This document shows, one piece after another, positions 32,301-44,501 of a DNA stretch of 64,000 nucleotides; position 1 is the first letter of the stretch; every line of letters begins with the position of its first letter. Made by a program: the position numbers and the translations under genes. The notes under the pieces were generated by a model. The model was not told the DNA's origin, made no database searches, and saw only the letters and a list, made by a program, of their open reading frames with translations. The stretch spans positions 4,814,862 to 4,878,861 of the forward strand of contig SMSO01000025.1 in assembly GCA_004764695.1 (NCBI GenBank), in the 5' to 3' direction. This stretch comes from Schizochytrium sp. TIO01. Its lineage: Eukaryota > Sar > Bigyra > Thraustochytrida > Thraustochytriidae.

Positions 32301-32840
32301 ATCTATAACTTTTACTTAAGTTTTTAAATTTATGTGTTTCAAGTTATCTTCTTGATGTCTTTCTTTGCTCGTCGACCCTTGAAAACTTTCACTTTATCTA
32401 TTGAAACGCATTGAAACGCCAAGCTCATTTACGTTATAAAAGGCCCAGCAAACATGAAATTGTCTTTTCTATATTCTATACTGTTGGGGAAATGTCGCGA
32501 GCTAGTAGATTTAATGGGATAGAGGATGCAGATCAACGTGTTGCAACTTTGATCGCGCATGAGTTTGACTATACTGGACGACTTGAGGGTAGGAGCTATA
32601 ACTTAAAATTTGACAAGGCATAACAGAGAAACTTCGCATGCATCAGTCATCATCGTATAACTATAATATCTTGGGAACGAAAATGACGTTTTAGTTGATA
32701 GAAATAGTTACACTCATTTTTAAAATCTTCGCTCTAATAAAAAAAATCTAGTATTGCAAAAGAGGTATTTTAGTAATAGGATGGACGGAAAACAGCAAAA
32801 CGCGAAGACAAAAGTATAACAGTTTGTGGGAGCGTCAAGC
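32301..32840. other. 3'-3' spacer with a possible tiny gene
   Basis: Convergent spacer of 540 bp between Urb2 and the NHL/EGF protein. A TATAAAA at about 32436 lies 55 bp before an ATG (32492) that opens 43 codons to a TAA at 32623, with AATAAA near 32736. The encoded peptide has no known family, so it is not called as a gene. No CTAC block. Confidence 0.45.
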
Positions 32841-35800
32841 TTATGCAACCTTTCGCGTATTTCTCCTCTTCTTCTTCTCCTTTTCACCGTTACGCCGCTT
32901 CCGACGACGTTTTGGCATGAGCTCTTCTTCCTCTAGACCTTGCCGACGCTCAGCTCGAGCCAATAGATATCGTTGACGAATTCGCCGACGAATGATAATG
33001 TAAGTGGCTACCATGCATAACAGTATAAAGCAACCAATCACAATTAACGTGATAGCATATCTTTCGTACCACTTTGGTTTGTAAATTATTAGATGGCAGG
33101 ATTTGAAAAGTCCAGTGTCATAATCCTTTATACCCTCGTAACCATCAACACATTGCAGAGTCCCCTCTATGTAACCAATCGGCGGATCCTGACCAAGCGG
33201 GGAATGCCATGGTTCTGCTGTCCAGTCCCCATTTTCATCAAGATATCCACGTGTTTTGCAAAAACATGTACAGGTATTTGGCGCAGTGCAGTTGCCTTGA
33301 GAAGCAAGGTAACCGTTATGAAGAAACTGTTTCGAAGTTTGACAAGGGTCCAGCTCAAAATCTCTAATCTTCTCTAGATCACTCGTCTTTAATTCCAGGA
33401 TTGTCTCCTCATCAGCACGCAGACGACATACAGGGGTTCCACAGTCATATCCAGTCCATCCATCAGCACATGTGCAAGTATCCGGGGCAGTGCACAGACC
33501 ACCATTTAAGCATCTATAGCAGCCCTCACTGCCTGGTTCCACTTCTGTACAAGTTTCATCGTAATCGCCTTGAACACAAATAGGGATTTGACATGCGGTA
33601 CCAGTATAGCCTGTTTTCGTTGCTTTGATATCTGGGTATAAAGCAGGGAGCAAAGAGTCCCACGAAGGACATGTGCAGTTGTCTTTAGCGTCGCAGCTTC
33701 CTCCGTTCATGCAAGACACAACAGTTGCATTTGGAAGTTTGTGACGACAAAGTGGTGTTTTGCAGTCACTACCATCATACCCATCAGGACAAGAGCAAAC
33801 GTCTGGAGCAACACAACTACCCATATTATAACATTTGTAAACGCCTTCCCCGGCAGGAGCACTCTCATCTTGGTACCATGTTGGAGTGACGCTAAGCTCA
33901 ACTGCAACAGAGACTGAGGTATTATGCAAGTATGCAGTTGCGTTGTTGCTTTGGCGAATATACCGTCCCTCATCATAGTCGCCTTGTTCCCATTCAAGAA
34001 CATTGCAGAGAAATCCTTCCGTGATGCCATCCTGAAAATCCGAAAAGCGTTTACTATGGTTATTACACCCACTTTGATAGCTACGTCCGTCATTACGCAC
34101 AACCTCGCCGTCTCCATAACTCCATGTACTGGTGAATAAAGTGCTAGTGGGATACTTTTTGCAATGGTCATACTTGCGCATCCTACACAAGCGATTCGAT
34201 TCGTCCAAAAATTCCTCGGGTTCAGCCCAGAGGGCTTCGTTGTACTCGCGCATTTTTGGATTCCATATTTTTACTGCCGGGATATCATTTGATTCCGTAT
34301 AAGGATAGTAAGGAGGTACGCTAAGATCACTTCGAAGAAGGTTGTTGTATGGCTCCTCTCCAAACAAAATTAATGTATATCCACCAAGTCGAACAGTACC
34401 AAGCGAGTCATTTGGTACAAATAACTCAGCTTGCGAGCAAATAGGCGTGGCGCAGTCATAGCCTGTCCATCCAGTGAGCTGAGGGTTACCTTGTGCATCT
34501 TGAAATAAGGGACGTCCACCATCGTGTTGACTGTCCCTCCATAGGCTCTGCCATCGTGGACAGGTACAGGTATCAGGTGCTGTGCAAAGACCATTATTGT
34601 TGCACTCCTGCGCACATAACGGTATTTCGCATTCAGTTCCAGACCACCCCTTTTCACAAGTACATGTGTTTGGCAGCGTGCAGTTTCCCATACCTTTCGA
34701 GAAAATGGTTTGTCCATTGTTGTCAAGGCCAAGATTTTCATCTTTTGATCTGGAGCAGCTCTGCTCGCATATCGGGATAGTACAGTCATCGCCTTCCCAA
34801 CCATCCGCACATTCACAAGTGTCTGGTGCTACACAAGTGGAATTATTTTTACACCCACGAAGGACTTGATCCGTACAGGCCCCGCCCCTTTGAGTCCATC
34901 TTCCGATTGCAAAAACCTTTTTATCCGTATAATTAACGTTTGCGCGGAAAGAACGGTTCGTATCGAGAACAGGCTCCCCAATGAGCTTTGTAATCACATC
35001 AAGCGCCTTTTCTGGAGCAGCAGGGCATGTACGATTGTACTCTACAGTACAAATGCCTTTTTTCCAGGATGTGCCTTCAATTCTCGTCCAGTATCCATTC
35101 CGCATCCACCCTTTATTTGTATTGTTTCCCCTGGGATCAGTGTGATTGTATGTAGCTGGCCAGCCCATATCTGTCCAGTAGTATGGTCGTTCAGGTTCTA
35201 GCTGGTACCGATTTTCTGGGCTCCACTCATCCGCATGATGATCCATGTAGTGAGAGTAATAATTAGGGTGTTCGTGCATATATGTGGAATTTTCCCATTC
35301 AGTAAAGGCACGAATAGAGCACTCATATAGTCCCTGATCAGGGAAAGGAGAGTCGACTATAGTTTCATTTTCTAATACTACATAAGTATTGTTCGACGAA
35401 AGATCCTCATTTGGATTTAAGTGGTACCCTTGATTACAAACAGGAATTCTGCAGTCAAAACCTTCCCAGCCAGGCGCGCACGTACAGACGTCTGGAGCGT
35501 CACATGAACCTCCGTTGGCGCAGACATATTTTCCTTGCCCTACCTCAGCCCAGCGCACATAAGCTATCATCCGATCTGACCCAGTGGCGTCCGGAGCCTG
35601 CCAATTGTCTAATTTTTGGAGGTAATCCTCAGCAAAAACGTCATCCGGCCCAGGCACAAAGGACGCATTCCATCCGTACGGTGTTTCCGGAGTATACCGC
35701 CAAAGATCAGTAATATCCCCATCTCCAGTTTCATTCTCATAAGGAAATGGCGTTCTCTCGCCAATTATAATCTCAAGCCGGTAGCATTGATGAGTTTCCT

Positions 35801-38800
35801 CGGCAATCGTATCATCCCCGTCAACGAAACCTGTAATATTCCGCCAAAGTCCGTTCCGTGGTGGTATTATATCATTCACAGTACGTGCCTCTTGGTCACA
35901 GTCAAATTCATTTGTTTCAATACACCATGTCTGAGGTGATTTCAGGTCACACGGTATGTATTGTCGCCACACCATACCGTCTAGCTCAGCTGTGAGGTTG
36001 GGAAGATAGCGTTTCATAGCGTCATTTTTCCTTGCTTGAAGTCTACTAGACGGTTGAGTTTGGTTTTCTCCAACAAGAAATCCTTGTAGACATACAGGCA
36101 AGGAACAATCATGGCCGCTCCACCCTGGAGGACACACGCATGTATCTGGCGCAATGCAGTAACTCCCATTCATACACGTTTGACGGCAAACTGGCTCGCG
36201 GCAATCATCACCTGTCCAATCACGAGGACATGAGCATGTATTGGGAGCAGTACAATTTCCTCCATTTCCGCAAGTTTGATTGCATACTGGTGTAGTGCAG
36301 TTAGCATCCATCCAACCTGTTGCACACGAGCAAGTGTCCGGAGCAGAACAAACTCCTCCATTGTGACAAGTTTGTACACACTGAGGAAGGTTACAACCCC
36401 CATCAGAGTAGGTATAGCCTGGAATGCAATCTAACGTTCCAGGGCTCACGCACACTTCGCGTTCACCTATATTTCCTGTGTTACAAATAGGTGTCGAACA
36501 ATCATCCCCTTCCCATCCTTCTGCACATTCGCATTTGTCATCGGATATGCATTCACCCCCATTCTCGCAAACTTTCGCGCAGGTTGCGGTCATGACTCGG
36601 ATTGCATGATTTCCAGTATCTGCAATATATAGAAACGCATTCGTTGAACTACCATTGTTATTAGTAAGAGAGGTGTTTGCAGCAATTGCAATTCCTTTGG
36701 GGCGCCGGAAACGAGCTTCCATTGGTAGTTCGTGTTGCTGAGTCATTTTTGATGACCCACAGGCTTCCTCCAAGGGAGCTGCAGGATGCCCTGCAACCGT
36801 AGCTACATGAACATCTCGAATAAAATGCGGCTCAATGCGAAAGTTTCGTAGCCATCCAGTGGGACGCTCGGCAGTCCCAGTATCTTTCCCGACGGAGATG
36901 AAAGTTGAAGGGTTGTCTGGGAGAATAATTATCCTTAAAAGAGAGTTTGAGATGTTTGCATGTAATGCTGCAACACAGATGCTCGAGTCGTCCGTAAATT
37001 GATTACCATTTGCATAGACCTGCGCAGAGTCACTCGAACAGGTGGATGGGCACTGCACATAAATTGCAGTACCTTGACCGTAGTCTTCATCATCTGAAAA
37101 TTCTCTTTCGCCAGTGTCTAGTTGAGAGCCAAGTGTTTTGCCATTACTTTCCGTTCCATTGAGAGGTGGTGGGAAACCTTGACAACGATGCACAGTACGA
37201 CCGGCGTAAGCTCGTTCTGCTTGAACCCAACCATTAAGCTTTTGGCCAACGTTTCGAGTTTCGTAATTGTAATGTATATTCCCATACACATCTGTGGCCG
37301 TAAGCATGAGACTATCTTCAGGCGGTTCATAAGAAGCGCAGCCCATCGGGCGGATGATGTCGTCAAGTCTTGTTTCACAAGTCAAATTCTGTGCAACAAG
37401 CTCGGCTGCAGAGACTCGACGAATTCGACACGAGGCTGTGTCTGCTAGGTACATTCGACCTGTGATCGTATCCATGGTAACTGCTGACGGAGCATTAAAA
37501 CTTGCTTCGTTGCCAAGTCCATCTGTGCGCCCACTTGTTTCCGATCCACTTTGACCTGCAATGGTTACAACACCAGCTTCGTATGTTTCTCCTTGGATAA
37601 TAGAGTTCATGCCTGGCCTTGTTACACGCCGCAAGCGATTACCATCTACTACAAGGATGGTCTGATCTGGCCCAATAGCAACATCTGAGGGGAAGAAAAA
37701 CTTTGCAGATGATGTATTACCGTCGTTTTGACCAGGTACACCCTCAAGACAAGGCAACCTGCAGGAAAAGGGGGGGTCTGCAACCTCTTGCGTTACACCT
37801 GCGATCGTTGTGACATCCCCATTGGGCGTCACAAGTCGAATGAGGTGATTGTAAGAATCTGCCACAAAAAGAAGACCGTTGTCGTCGACTGCAATTCCCG
37901 CAGGGGTATTGAAACGTGACTCTTTTGCATCCCCGTCAGCAAATCCTGGACTTGGATCCTCACCTTTGCGACCGGCCAAGGTCTCTACACGAAGGCTTTC
38001 TAGATCCACACCTTCTGAGAAGACAATTTTGCGAATACGATGATTATTTGCGTCACTAATAAGCAGAACAAGCTCCCCAATACCTTTACTAATTGGAGTT
38101 GAAGTGTGCGTATCAATCTTAACACCCCAGTCATAATACAAAGCAACACTTACTGGTGTGTCAAATAGAGCCTCTGAAATGAAACCATCACTCGAGCCCG
38201 AAGTGTTACTTTTCCCAGCTAATGTCATCACCTCTTTGGTTGTTGCGTTAATGAAACGAATAACATGGTTTCCAGAATCCGCGACGAAAATATTGCCTTT
38301 TCTGTCAACAGCAACACCTGTGGGTTCATTGAACAGAGCCTCGCTCATAACACCGTCCTTATGACCTGCCGTTCCATTGCCAGACCCGGCAAGCAGTTGA
38401 ACTAGGCCTTGCGGACGTTTATCTAGATCAGCCTCGTTCCATTCCCAGCCATCAGTTTCCATTCTATAGGGCATTGGGTCAGCAAGGTTGGATAAGTTGT
38501 GAGCCGTGAATTTTGTTGGTGAAGCGGTGAAATTAGAACCCCAGCATCTCGTTCTGCAATTGCTGTAATCTCTATCGACTGCGCACTGCAATGGACTTAC
38601 TATTACACAGGCCTGGGATACTTTCTCGTTACCAAAGTCATTACGATGGTTGCCACCGACAGCCCATGGAGTGTCAGAGATAGTTTCAATATTTGGTAAT
38701 AGATTGTCCCACGGGATGCCCTGAAGCTGCATACTGCATGTAGCATTCAAGGTATCGCCGCAAACAATGTCCTCACAGCGGTGACATGAACTTTTTGCGC

Positions 38801-39101
38801 CACGGGTCCTGCACACATGACCTAGGTTTTTAACATTAAGCGCAGTTCTGCCTTTGAGTTCGATCTCCTCTCCCTCGTGTTTTGCGTAAGCAAAGGGCCA
38901 ATGCGGATTTTGAACACTCGTGCACCAATGCTGCTCTGTCCAGCTTCGATGGAGGCGCATTGCGAACGATGATTGGACAAATACACTTAGAAAGCACAAA
39001 CATAGCACAATGATTTTTCCAGGCCTTTTGTCCCATGCTCTTCCCAGCCTCCTGCTGTCAACAGCATTCCTTGAACTCATCGTTACGTTACATCTGCCCA
39101 T
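32841..39101 (-). CDS. Giant type I membrane protein with NHL and EGF-like repeats
   Basis: Predicted 2086-residue surface or secreted-pathway protein, intronless. From the ATG at 39101 (a second candidate is 39080) a basic n-region leads to a signal-peptide core at residues 29-47. A Cys-rich N-terminal region follows, then about five NHL propeller repeats (GVAVDRKGNIFVADSGNHVI type, nt about 38390-36600). Next come 11-12 EGF-like modules of pattern C-NGG-C-APDTC-C-GW-G-DC (nt about 36590-33240), interrupted by three long modules of unknown type. One transmembrane helix (about 2016-2037) precedes a very basic cytosolic tail with KRRRKRR. Many N-x-S/T sites are consistent with glycosylation. 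NHL plus EGF suggests adhesion or ligand binding at the cell surface; the ligand is unknown. The frame continues upstream to a GTG at 39446, but that extension lacks secretory character at its start. Confidence 0.85.
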   Translation of the reverse strand: MGRCNVTMSSRNAVDSRRLGRAWDKRPGKIIVLCLCFLSVFVQSSFAMRLHRSWTEQHWCTSVQNPHWPFAYAKHEGEEIELKGRTALNVKNLGHVCRTRGAKSSCHRCEDIVCGDTLNATCSMQLQGIPWDNLLPNIETISDTPWAVGGNHRNDFGNEKVSQACVIVSPLQCAVDRDYSNCRTRCWGSNFTASPTKFTAHNLSNLADPMPYRMETDGWEWNEADLDKRPQGLVQLLAGSGNGTAGHKDGVMSEALFNEPTGVAVDRKGNIFVADSGNHVIRFINATTKEVMTLAGKSNTSGSSDGFISEALFDTPVSVALYYDWGVKIDTHTSTPISKGIGELVLLISDANNHRIRKIVFSEGVDLESLRVETLAGRKGEDPSPGFADGDAKESRFNTPAGIAVDDNGLLFVADSYNHLIRLVTPNGDVTTIAGVTQEVADPPFSCRLPCLEGVPGQNDGNTSSAKFFFPSDVAIGPDQTILVVDGNRLRRVTRPGMNSIIQGETYEAGVVTIAGQSGSETSGRTDGLGNEASFNAPSAVTMDTITGRMYLADTASCRIRRVSAAELVAQNLTCETRLDDIIRPMGCASYEPPEDSLMLTATDVYGNIHYNYETRNVGQKLNGWVQAERAYAGRTVHRCQGFPPPLNGTESNGKTLGSQLDTGEREFSDDEDYGQGTAIYVQCPSTCSSDSAQVYANGNQFTDDSSICVAALHANISNSLLRIIILPDNPSTFISVGKDTGTAERPTGWLRNFRIEPHFIRDVHVATVAGHPAAPLEEACGSSKMTQQHELPMEARFRRPKGIAIAANTSLTNNNGSSTNAFLYIADTGNHAIRVMTATCAKVCENGGECISDDKCECAEGWEGDDCSTPICNTGNIGEREVCVSPGTLDCIPGYTYSDGGCNLPQCVQTCHNGGVCSAPDTCSCATGWMDANCTTPVCNQTCGNGGNCTAPNTCSCPRDWTGDDCREPVCRQTCMNGSYCIAPDTCVCPPGWSGHDCSLPVCLQGFLVGENQTQPSSRLQARKNDAMKRYLPNLTAELDGMVWRQYIPCDLKSPQTWCIETNEFDCDQEARTVNDIIPPRNGLWRNITGFVDGDDTIAEETHQCYRLEIIIGERTPFPYENETGDGDITDLWRYTPETPYGWNASFVPGPDDVFAEDYLQKLDNWQAPDATGSDRMIAYVRWAEVGQGKYVCANGGSCDAPDVCTCAPGWEGFDCRIPVCNQGYHLNPNEDLSSNNTYVVLENETIVDSPFPDQGLYECSIRAFTEWENSTYMHEHPNYYSHYMDHHADEWSPENRYQLEPERPYYWTDMGWPATYNHTDPRGNNTNKGWMRNGYWTRIEGTSWKKGICTVEYNRTCPAAPEKALDVITKLIGEPVLDTNRSFRANVNYTDKKVFAIGRWTQRGGACTDQVLRGCKNNSTCVAPDTCECADGWEGDDCTIPICEQSCSRSKDENLGLDNNGQTIFSKGMGNCTLPNTCTCEKGWSGTECEIPLCAQECNNNGLCTAPDTCTCPRWQSLWRDSQHDGGRPLFQDAQGNPQLTGWTGYDCATPICSQAELFVPNDSLGTVRLGGYTLILFGEEPYNNLLRSDLSVPPYYPYTESNDIPAVKIWNPKMREYNEALWAEPEEFLDESNRLCRMRKYDHCKKYPTSTLFTSTWSYGDGEVVRNDGRSYQSGCNNHSKRFSDFQDGITEGFLCNVLEWEQGDYDEGRYIRQSNNATAYLHNTSVSVAVELSVTPTWYQDESAPAGEGVYKCYNMGSCVAPDVCSCPDGYDGSDCKTPLCRHKLPNATVVSCMNGGSCDAKDNCTCPSWDSLLPALYPDIKATKTGYTGTACQIPICVQGDYDETCTEVEPGSEGCYRCLNGGLCTAPDTCTCADGWTGYDCGTPVCRLRADEETILELKTSDLEKIRDFELDPCQTSKQFLHNGYLASQGNCTAPNTCTCFCKTRGYLDENGDWTAEPWHSPLGQDPPIGYIEGTLQCVDGYEGIKDYDTGLFKSCHLIIYKPKWYERYAITLIVIGCFILLCMVATYIIIRRRIRQRYLLARAERRQGLEEEELMPKRRRKRRNGEKEKKKRRNTRKVA

Positions 39102-41541
39102 TTTACGCGAAGAGTAGTCTAGCCTTCTCCGCAATGGGTTTGGACGAGTGTGTGCTTGGCCAGAACTTGGGTGTTTGGGATTGTGGAGGGCTGCCATGTT
39201 GTCAGAACAATTGACAAAATTGTGACGTTGTTGACGTTGTAGTGTTGTTATTCCTTGTTGGCCAGACAGGCGCATCAGCCTTTTCAAACTACACGCAACA
39301 GGGCGAGAGTCTTCACTGCACAGCACACTAGAACCTTGAAGAACCTGTAGAGCTACTGTTGCAGATTTGGCGCTGCAAATCCCTAGCGCTAGTACCCAAC
39401 TGACGCTTATTGGCCCAGAATCTCTGGTCTGAGTTTTAGTTTGCACGATGCTACAAGGGGAATCGGTTGAAACTTGTCAACCAGTATCAATACGAGTACC
39501 CCTACCGTTTTCTCTAGGATGGTTCCCTACATAGAAAACATTAGATTAATTATCTAAGTCAGTTGCTTCACTTAGAGTTTAACCTATAAAACTTGCAAAA
39601 CTTGCATTTCCTATGATTACGTGCGCTAAGGCCCAATGGCGGGTTATAGAACTAACCCGCCACTCAAAGACAATTCTTAAGTCGTGTCCTTGGATAGGTA
39701 GCGCAAAAGGATACCTCTGGTGGCGTGAGTATCACGATCAGCTGCGTATTTGCATTTTTTTTGGGGGGGGGGATTATAAACCCTGGATGCTCCGAGCTTG
39801 TACGACATTGATTGCCTGGTTTTTCTAAAGGTGCAATCCTCTCGGTGACACCCCACTGGCGGGGGAAAGCTCGGCTTTGTGAATGGGCATTTGTCAGAAG
39901 CCAGCGAACGACACATCACTCGAGCTGTTTTGATGTTGATCCATCTTGTTAACTTGTTGAGTTTCCAAACTTAGGCACAAGGATAACAAAGTGCGAGAAT
40001 CTCGGTAGTCCAGCAGGGCCCACAAGCCGGCATTTTCAAGTTGATTGATCCCTCTACCGATGGCTTTGCAGACGGCGGAGGCCTCTGGAGGTCACCAATC
40101 TGGCATTTGAAATTCTCTTTTTTCTGGCGGAAGATAGATAATGAATGGTACGGTCCCGAAACAGTGATCAACACCGCCACTTGCGTATATGCGATTGCCT
40201 CCGGGGAAGCAGCCGAAGGGCGCTTGCTGAGACACCACACTTATGCTTGAAGTACTTTGATGGCTTGTATTGTAGGTTTGCTTCACTTGTTGAGTCTGGA
40301 GTTTGGTGGTTCCTTGGCCATTCCATTTTCTTACCTAACCTCCTGCACAAAAAAAATAAAAATAACTATCATATATATATACAATAGTCACCATGCAGAG
40401 CTAAAAAGTTTTAAGTTTTAGCGTGTTCACAGATACAGTTGTAGCGCTCGGAAGAGGGCTTGGGTGTAGAAACCGTGAAACCTCTCTTTTGCAAGCTTGG
40501 TGAAGAAGAACACAGGCCAGATTTGTCCTGAAACCATTCAGTATTTAGGCAAGGGTTTAAATACAAGCTATATTTGGGATTTTCAATCATTGTCGCGGCT
40601 TTTCCCCTCTTCTTCTTCATTTGTTGATAGAAAGAATAAAGAGCAAGGACCAAAGCAATTTTGCAAAAACGCATGAATGAAACAAATTCATCACCTGAGT
40701 AGAACAGCAGTTTAAAGCTTGCAATCTCAAAACTGTCTATCTTCCTTCTGAGCACACCATTACAATACACATCCGTCAATCTAGCTAGTACTGACCTTTC
40801 ACTATACTCCTGATCTTATGCCTACGTTGGTTTTACGGCACGTACCTTTAAGCTGTTTGATTAGCTACCACCATGATGAACTTTATTGATACTTCCTACG
40901 TTGTGAACCAACCTACGCACTCAAATTAACAAGAGCACTTTTCCACATCATTTCCCAAAATAGAACAGTGGCAGCAGGGGCTATGTTCTCCATGATGGGG
41001 AGATTCTCCAGCTTCGTTAAGCAAATTTAACATGGCAACGTAAGAACACGATGTCGGGAATCCTGCTTGTTGTACTTTATTATATTAAAGCGTGGCATCA
41101 ATAATCTTCTAGTAGTTGATTGCCTCGTGGTTTTGTATTTGAAGTAATCGATTAAGTCCAAAACGCGCATTAATTTCAGAAGATGCATAAATTGATCAAT
41201 AAATAAAATTAGCTTACTGTATACCGAGTACCTTCACCGTTGTGCGTCAGTCACTACATAGTCTTGGTGTTGCTCATAGAGACATTGGAGTCAAGCATTT
41301 TATGATCAAGAATGTAGGTGAAGTTCGCATAATTGGTTTTGAGCAGTCCAAGGTTGGAGATTGGTTCAACTTAGGATCTGATGACCGAAGATATTTTGAA
41401 ATTTGATCTGGTATTTCATTCATTGATAAGAATTTGTCATAGATATGGTGCACCCTAGCGTTCGACCAAGAGTTGGTATGCATAAAATACAATTAATCAG
41501 TTTAACTGTGGTGAGTTTCGCATTTTGTCTTACGCTGATAA

Positions 41542-41601
41542 TACCTACCTACCTACCTACCTACCTACCTACCTACCTACCTACCTACCTACCTACCTAC
41601 T
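41542..41601. repeat. (CTAC)15 microsatellite
   Basis: About 15 uninterrupted CTAC units, the longest example of the tetranucleotide that recurs as short blocks in all 5'-5' spacers of the window. Confidence 0.97.
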
Positions 41602-42774
41602 AATGACACAAAAGTAGTCTCTTGCGAACACTTACAAACCTATTTGTGTAACACAGCAAGCAATTTTGATTACACGTAAAACCTGCGCCCTTCACCAGAT
41701 ACGTAACTATAGAGAGAATAAATGCATGAGCAGAAGAGCTCTTAGAAGTGGCAAGTGACAGTATCTAGTACTACTATTTCTATTCCTATACAGTAGACAC
41801 TACTAGACACATTGACACTCTCCCTCCGGCTCTCTCTCTCTCTCTCTGTCTCGTGTTTCCAATTAGAAATTTCAATCGTGATAGAAAAAGAAGGACTCCC
41901 AGGAAAAGTCTGCGCCTCACTCCAATATTATCCTAACACTTTAAAAAGAAAAAGAAAACTAGGACTACCATCAATGCTGATAAATAAACAAAAACCAACG
42001 AGAGTCCCAATAGCTCGATCTGACTATCGCTTCTTATTCTTGGAGCTGGAACTCAAGTCAAAGCAAAGCACCTGTATATCAGACAATGCAAGCGCCGATT
42101 TGCTTTGGTTGCCAACGAGGGAGGAATACGCGGCATCGTGCGTCTTTTTCTGTAGACCCTTGAAAAATACTTTTATTCTAAACTACTAGTATGCTTTATA
42201 TATTAAAATAGATTAAACGTAGTAAAGACATGTTTATTTATAAAAGTTATACTTTCTTTGTTGATAAAAAATGTTTACAATGAGTCTCGGAGTTCGAAGT
42301 CCATATCCGACTCCATCAGATATGAGAGATAAGGATCTAGTACCTCTATTACTCACGGATTGCGTCGTGTACAATCATGCATCGCAATGATCTGTGCGGC
42401 CATCAGCAAAGTGAGCATCATCATTATGACCAAATTAATGATCAAATCATCAATGATCAAAGCAATGTATGATTGTCACCATCCAGTTGCAATCATGACG
42501 ACGACGTGCCAACGAAGATGGGCCTCTTCCTCCCTTCGACTTGTCTTGTCTTCTCTTCTTTCTTCACTTTTATTCTTTCTGCGCGATCTGCAAATTCATG
42601 GATTGGATGGCATCAGTTATCACACCATGGTGGATGACAATCGGCGAATGATTCGAGCTACTTTGTATCCTCGTACAGTAGTTTTCTAAGCGAAACATTT
42701 TTACTCGAGCTGAGCAGACGGCCAGAACCTGCACTAGGTAGTAGTGGCTTTCATCCGTTCGGCATCATGATCAC

Positions 42775-42804
42775 GTCAGTCAGTCAGGCAGTCAGTCAGT
42801 GAGT
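42775..42804. repeat. GTCA/CAGT short tandem repeat
   Basis: Interrupted tandem run of GTCAGTCAGGCAGTCAGTCA type within the large spacer. Confidence 0.85.
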
Positions 42805-43410
42805 CGCTCTAAGAGGTTTGGCTTTTAACTAATCGGTTTAAGCGCTTGCCCATGTTAGAATAATCATTGATTCACTTGTTTGTTATTGATTCTCCGATTT
42901 CTTCTCTTCGCCGCCTTTGCAGCTCAACTTGAGGAGTCCTCCTCCGAAATCGTGGTAGATACACTGACTTTCTGTGAGCATGAAGACATCCATGATTTGC
43001 TTTATTCTTCATTTCTTTGAAATAAAATTTTAATTATCATAATATGTTAAAAAGAGAGACAGGTTTTCCAAGTCACCGAATAGAAGAGACGAGGGGCTTT
43101 GCAAGTTGGTGTGCATGTTATGAGCGAGCGATTTCTACCCAAGACAGTCAGAGGATCGATAGGGGAGTCTTGTGTTTACCCAAGTTAACACGTGAGTCTC
43201 TGGAGTTTTGGATACGCAAACCCCGAGCGAGTTCTTTTCTTCCCAATTATTTTCTTCTCTTCATTATTTTCATTATTCGACCTTAAACTTTTAAATTTAT
43301 TTTTTATATCCTTAACACGAATTAGAGAAGATAATTAAAGGCTAATATATATGCTCAACTCAACTCAGCAAAGTTAGTTCGTTGTCTTCTTTTCATCAGG
43401 GTAGTTCTTT

Positions 43411-43537
<127 letters not shown>

Positions 43538-43761
43538 GGACAGTTCTTCTGAAGATCTGAGCACCTGAGGGTCAATCAGTCGTCAGGCCATTGTGATATT
43601 TTATTTAGAATATATGATTGCATATACAAGTGACGCCTGAAGCCTGAGAGCCGCACGTAGAACTTGAAAAGCACGGTCCTCTCAGCAACTATTGATGAAT
43701 TAGATTCTCTGAGTTCTCAGAGAGTCGCGAGTGCGTGAGTGCGTGAAGTGGCTTAGAGAGC

Positions 43762-43792
43762 GAGTGAGTGAGTAAGTGAGTGAGTGAGTGGG
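43762..43792. repeat. (GAGT)n short tandem repeat
   Basis: Seven to eight GAGT units with one GTAA interruption, preceded by degenerate GAGTGCGT copies from about 43725. Confidence 0.88.
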
Positions 43793-44426
43793 TAAATAAA
43801 TCAGTACTACCCACCTACCTGATTATTGTTAAGGATGTAAGGGTGTGCGAAACTATTAAATAGGACGCCTCAGGAGGAGAGCAGTGGTGCAATAATTTAC
43901 TCTACTAGGCACCAATAAGTGCCATTAGTAGTATGAATGGAATGGTATGAATGCTAGTAGTTGCAGACTGCTTGCGCATATTGGTTGAGCCAGTTTGGCT
44001 TTAAAAATGGTTTCTGTTTCTTTCTCGTTCCAATACTACATACCTTTATACCTAGTATGGTTGTTTTTATTTTCACTCTTTTCCGAGTTAGATAGGTATC
44101 TGGCTCCTAGTGTTACTGCTATTTGCAAATCAGTTATTTTTTGTGCGTCTTTTTGGTGTATGTACGTTTTCGTTCTTTATTCTTATCCTTCACTGGCATT
44201 GTTATTTCCTTCAAGTTTACAAGACTCAGAAATAAAAGTTGGACACTGAGGTTGGGTCTCGTGCTCGAGCCTGCTATGGACTGGAGACGGGTTCTTCATG
44301 AAGCATGTTCTGCGGCTGAGAGCGAGAGACTCAGTGGCTGCTGTGGTGCTTTCGTTTCGCCATGACCATCATATCTGCCTAGTGCCTAGGTGCCTCAGGC
44401 TCAGTCGTGGGCCGACCAACTTTGCA

Positions 44427-44501
44427 GTATGTATGTGTGTATATGTGTATGTATATGCGTATACATATGGAAATATACACATATATACATATATATATGT
44501 G
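44427..44501. repeat. Alternating purine-pyrimidine TATG/TATA tract
   Basis: 75 bp of mixed GTAT, TGTA and ATATAC units, almost entirely alternating purine-pyrimidine and partly self-complementary. It could form hairpins or Z-like structure. Confidence 0.85.
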
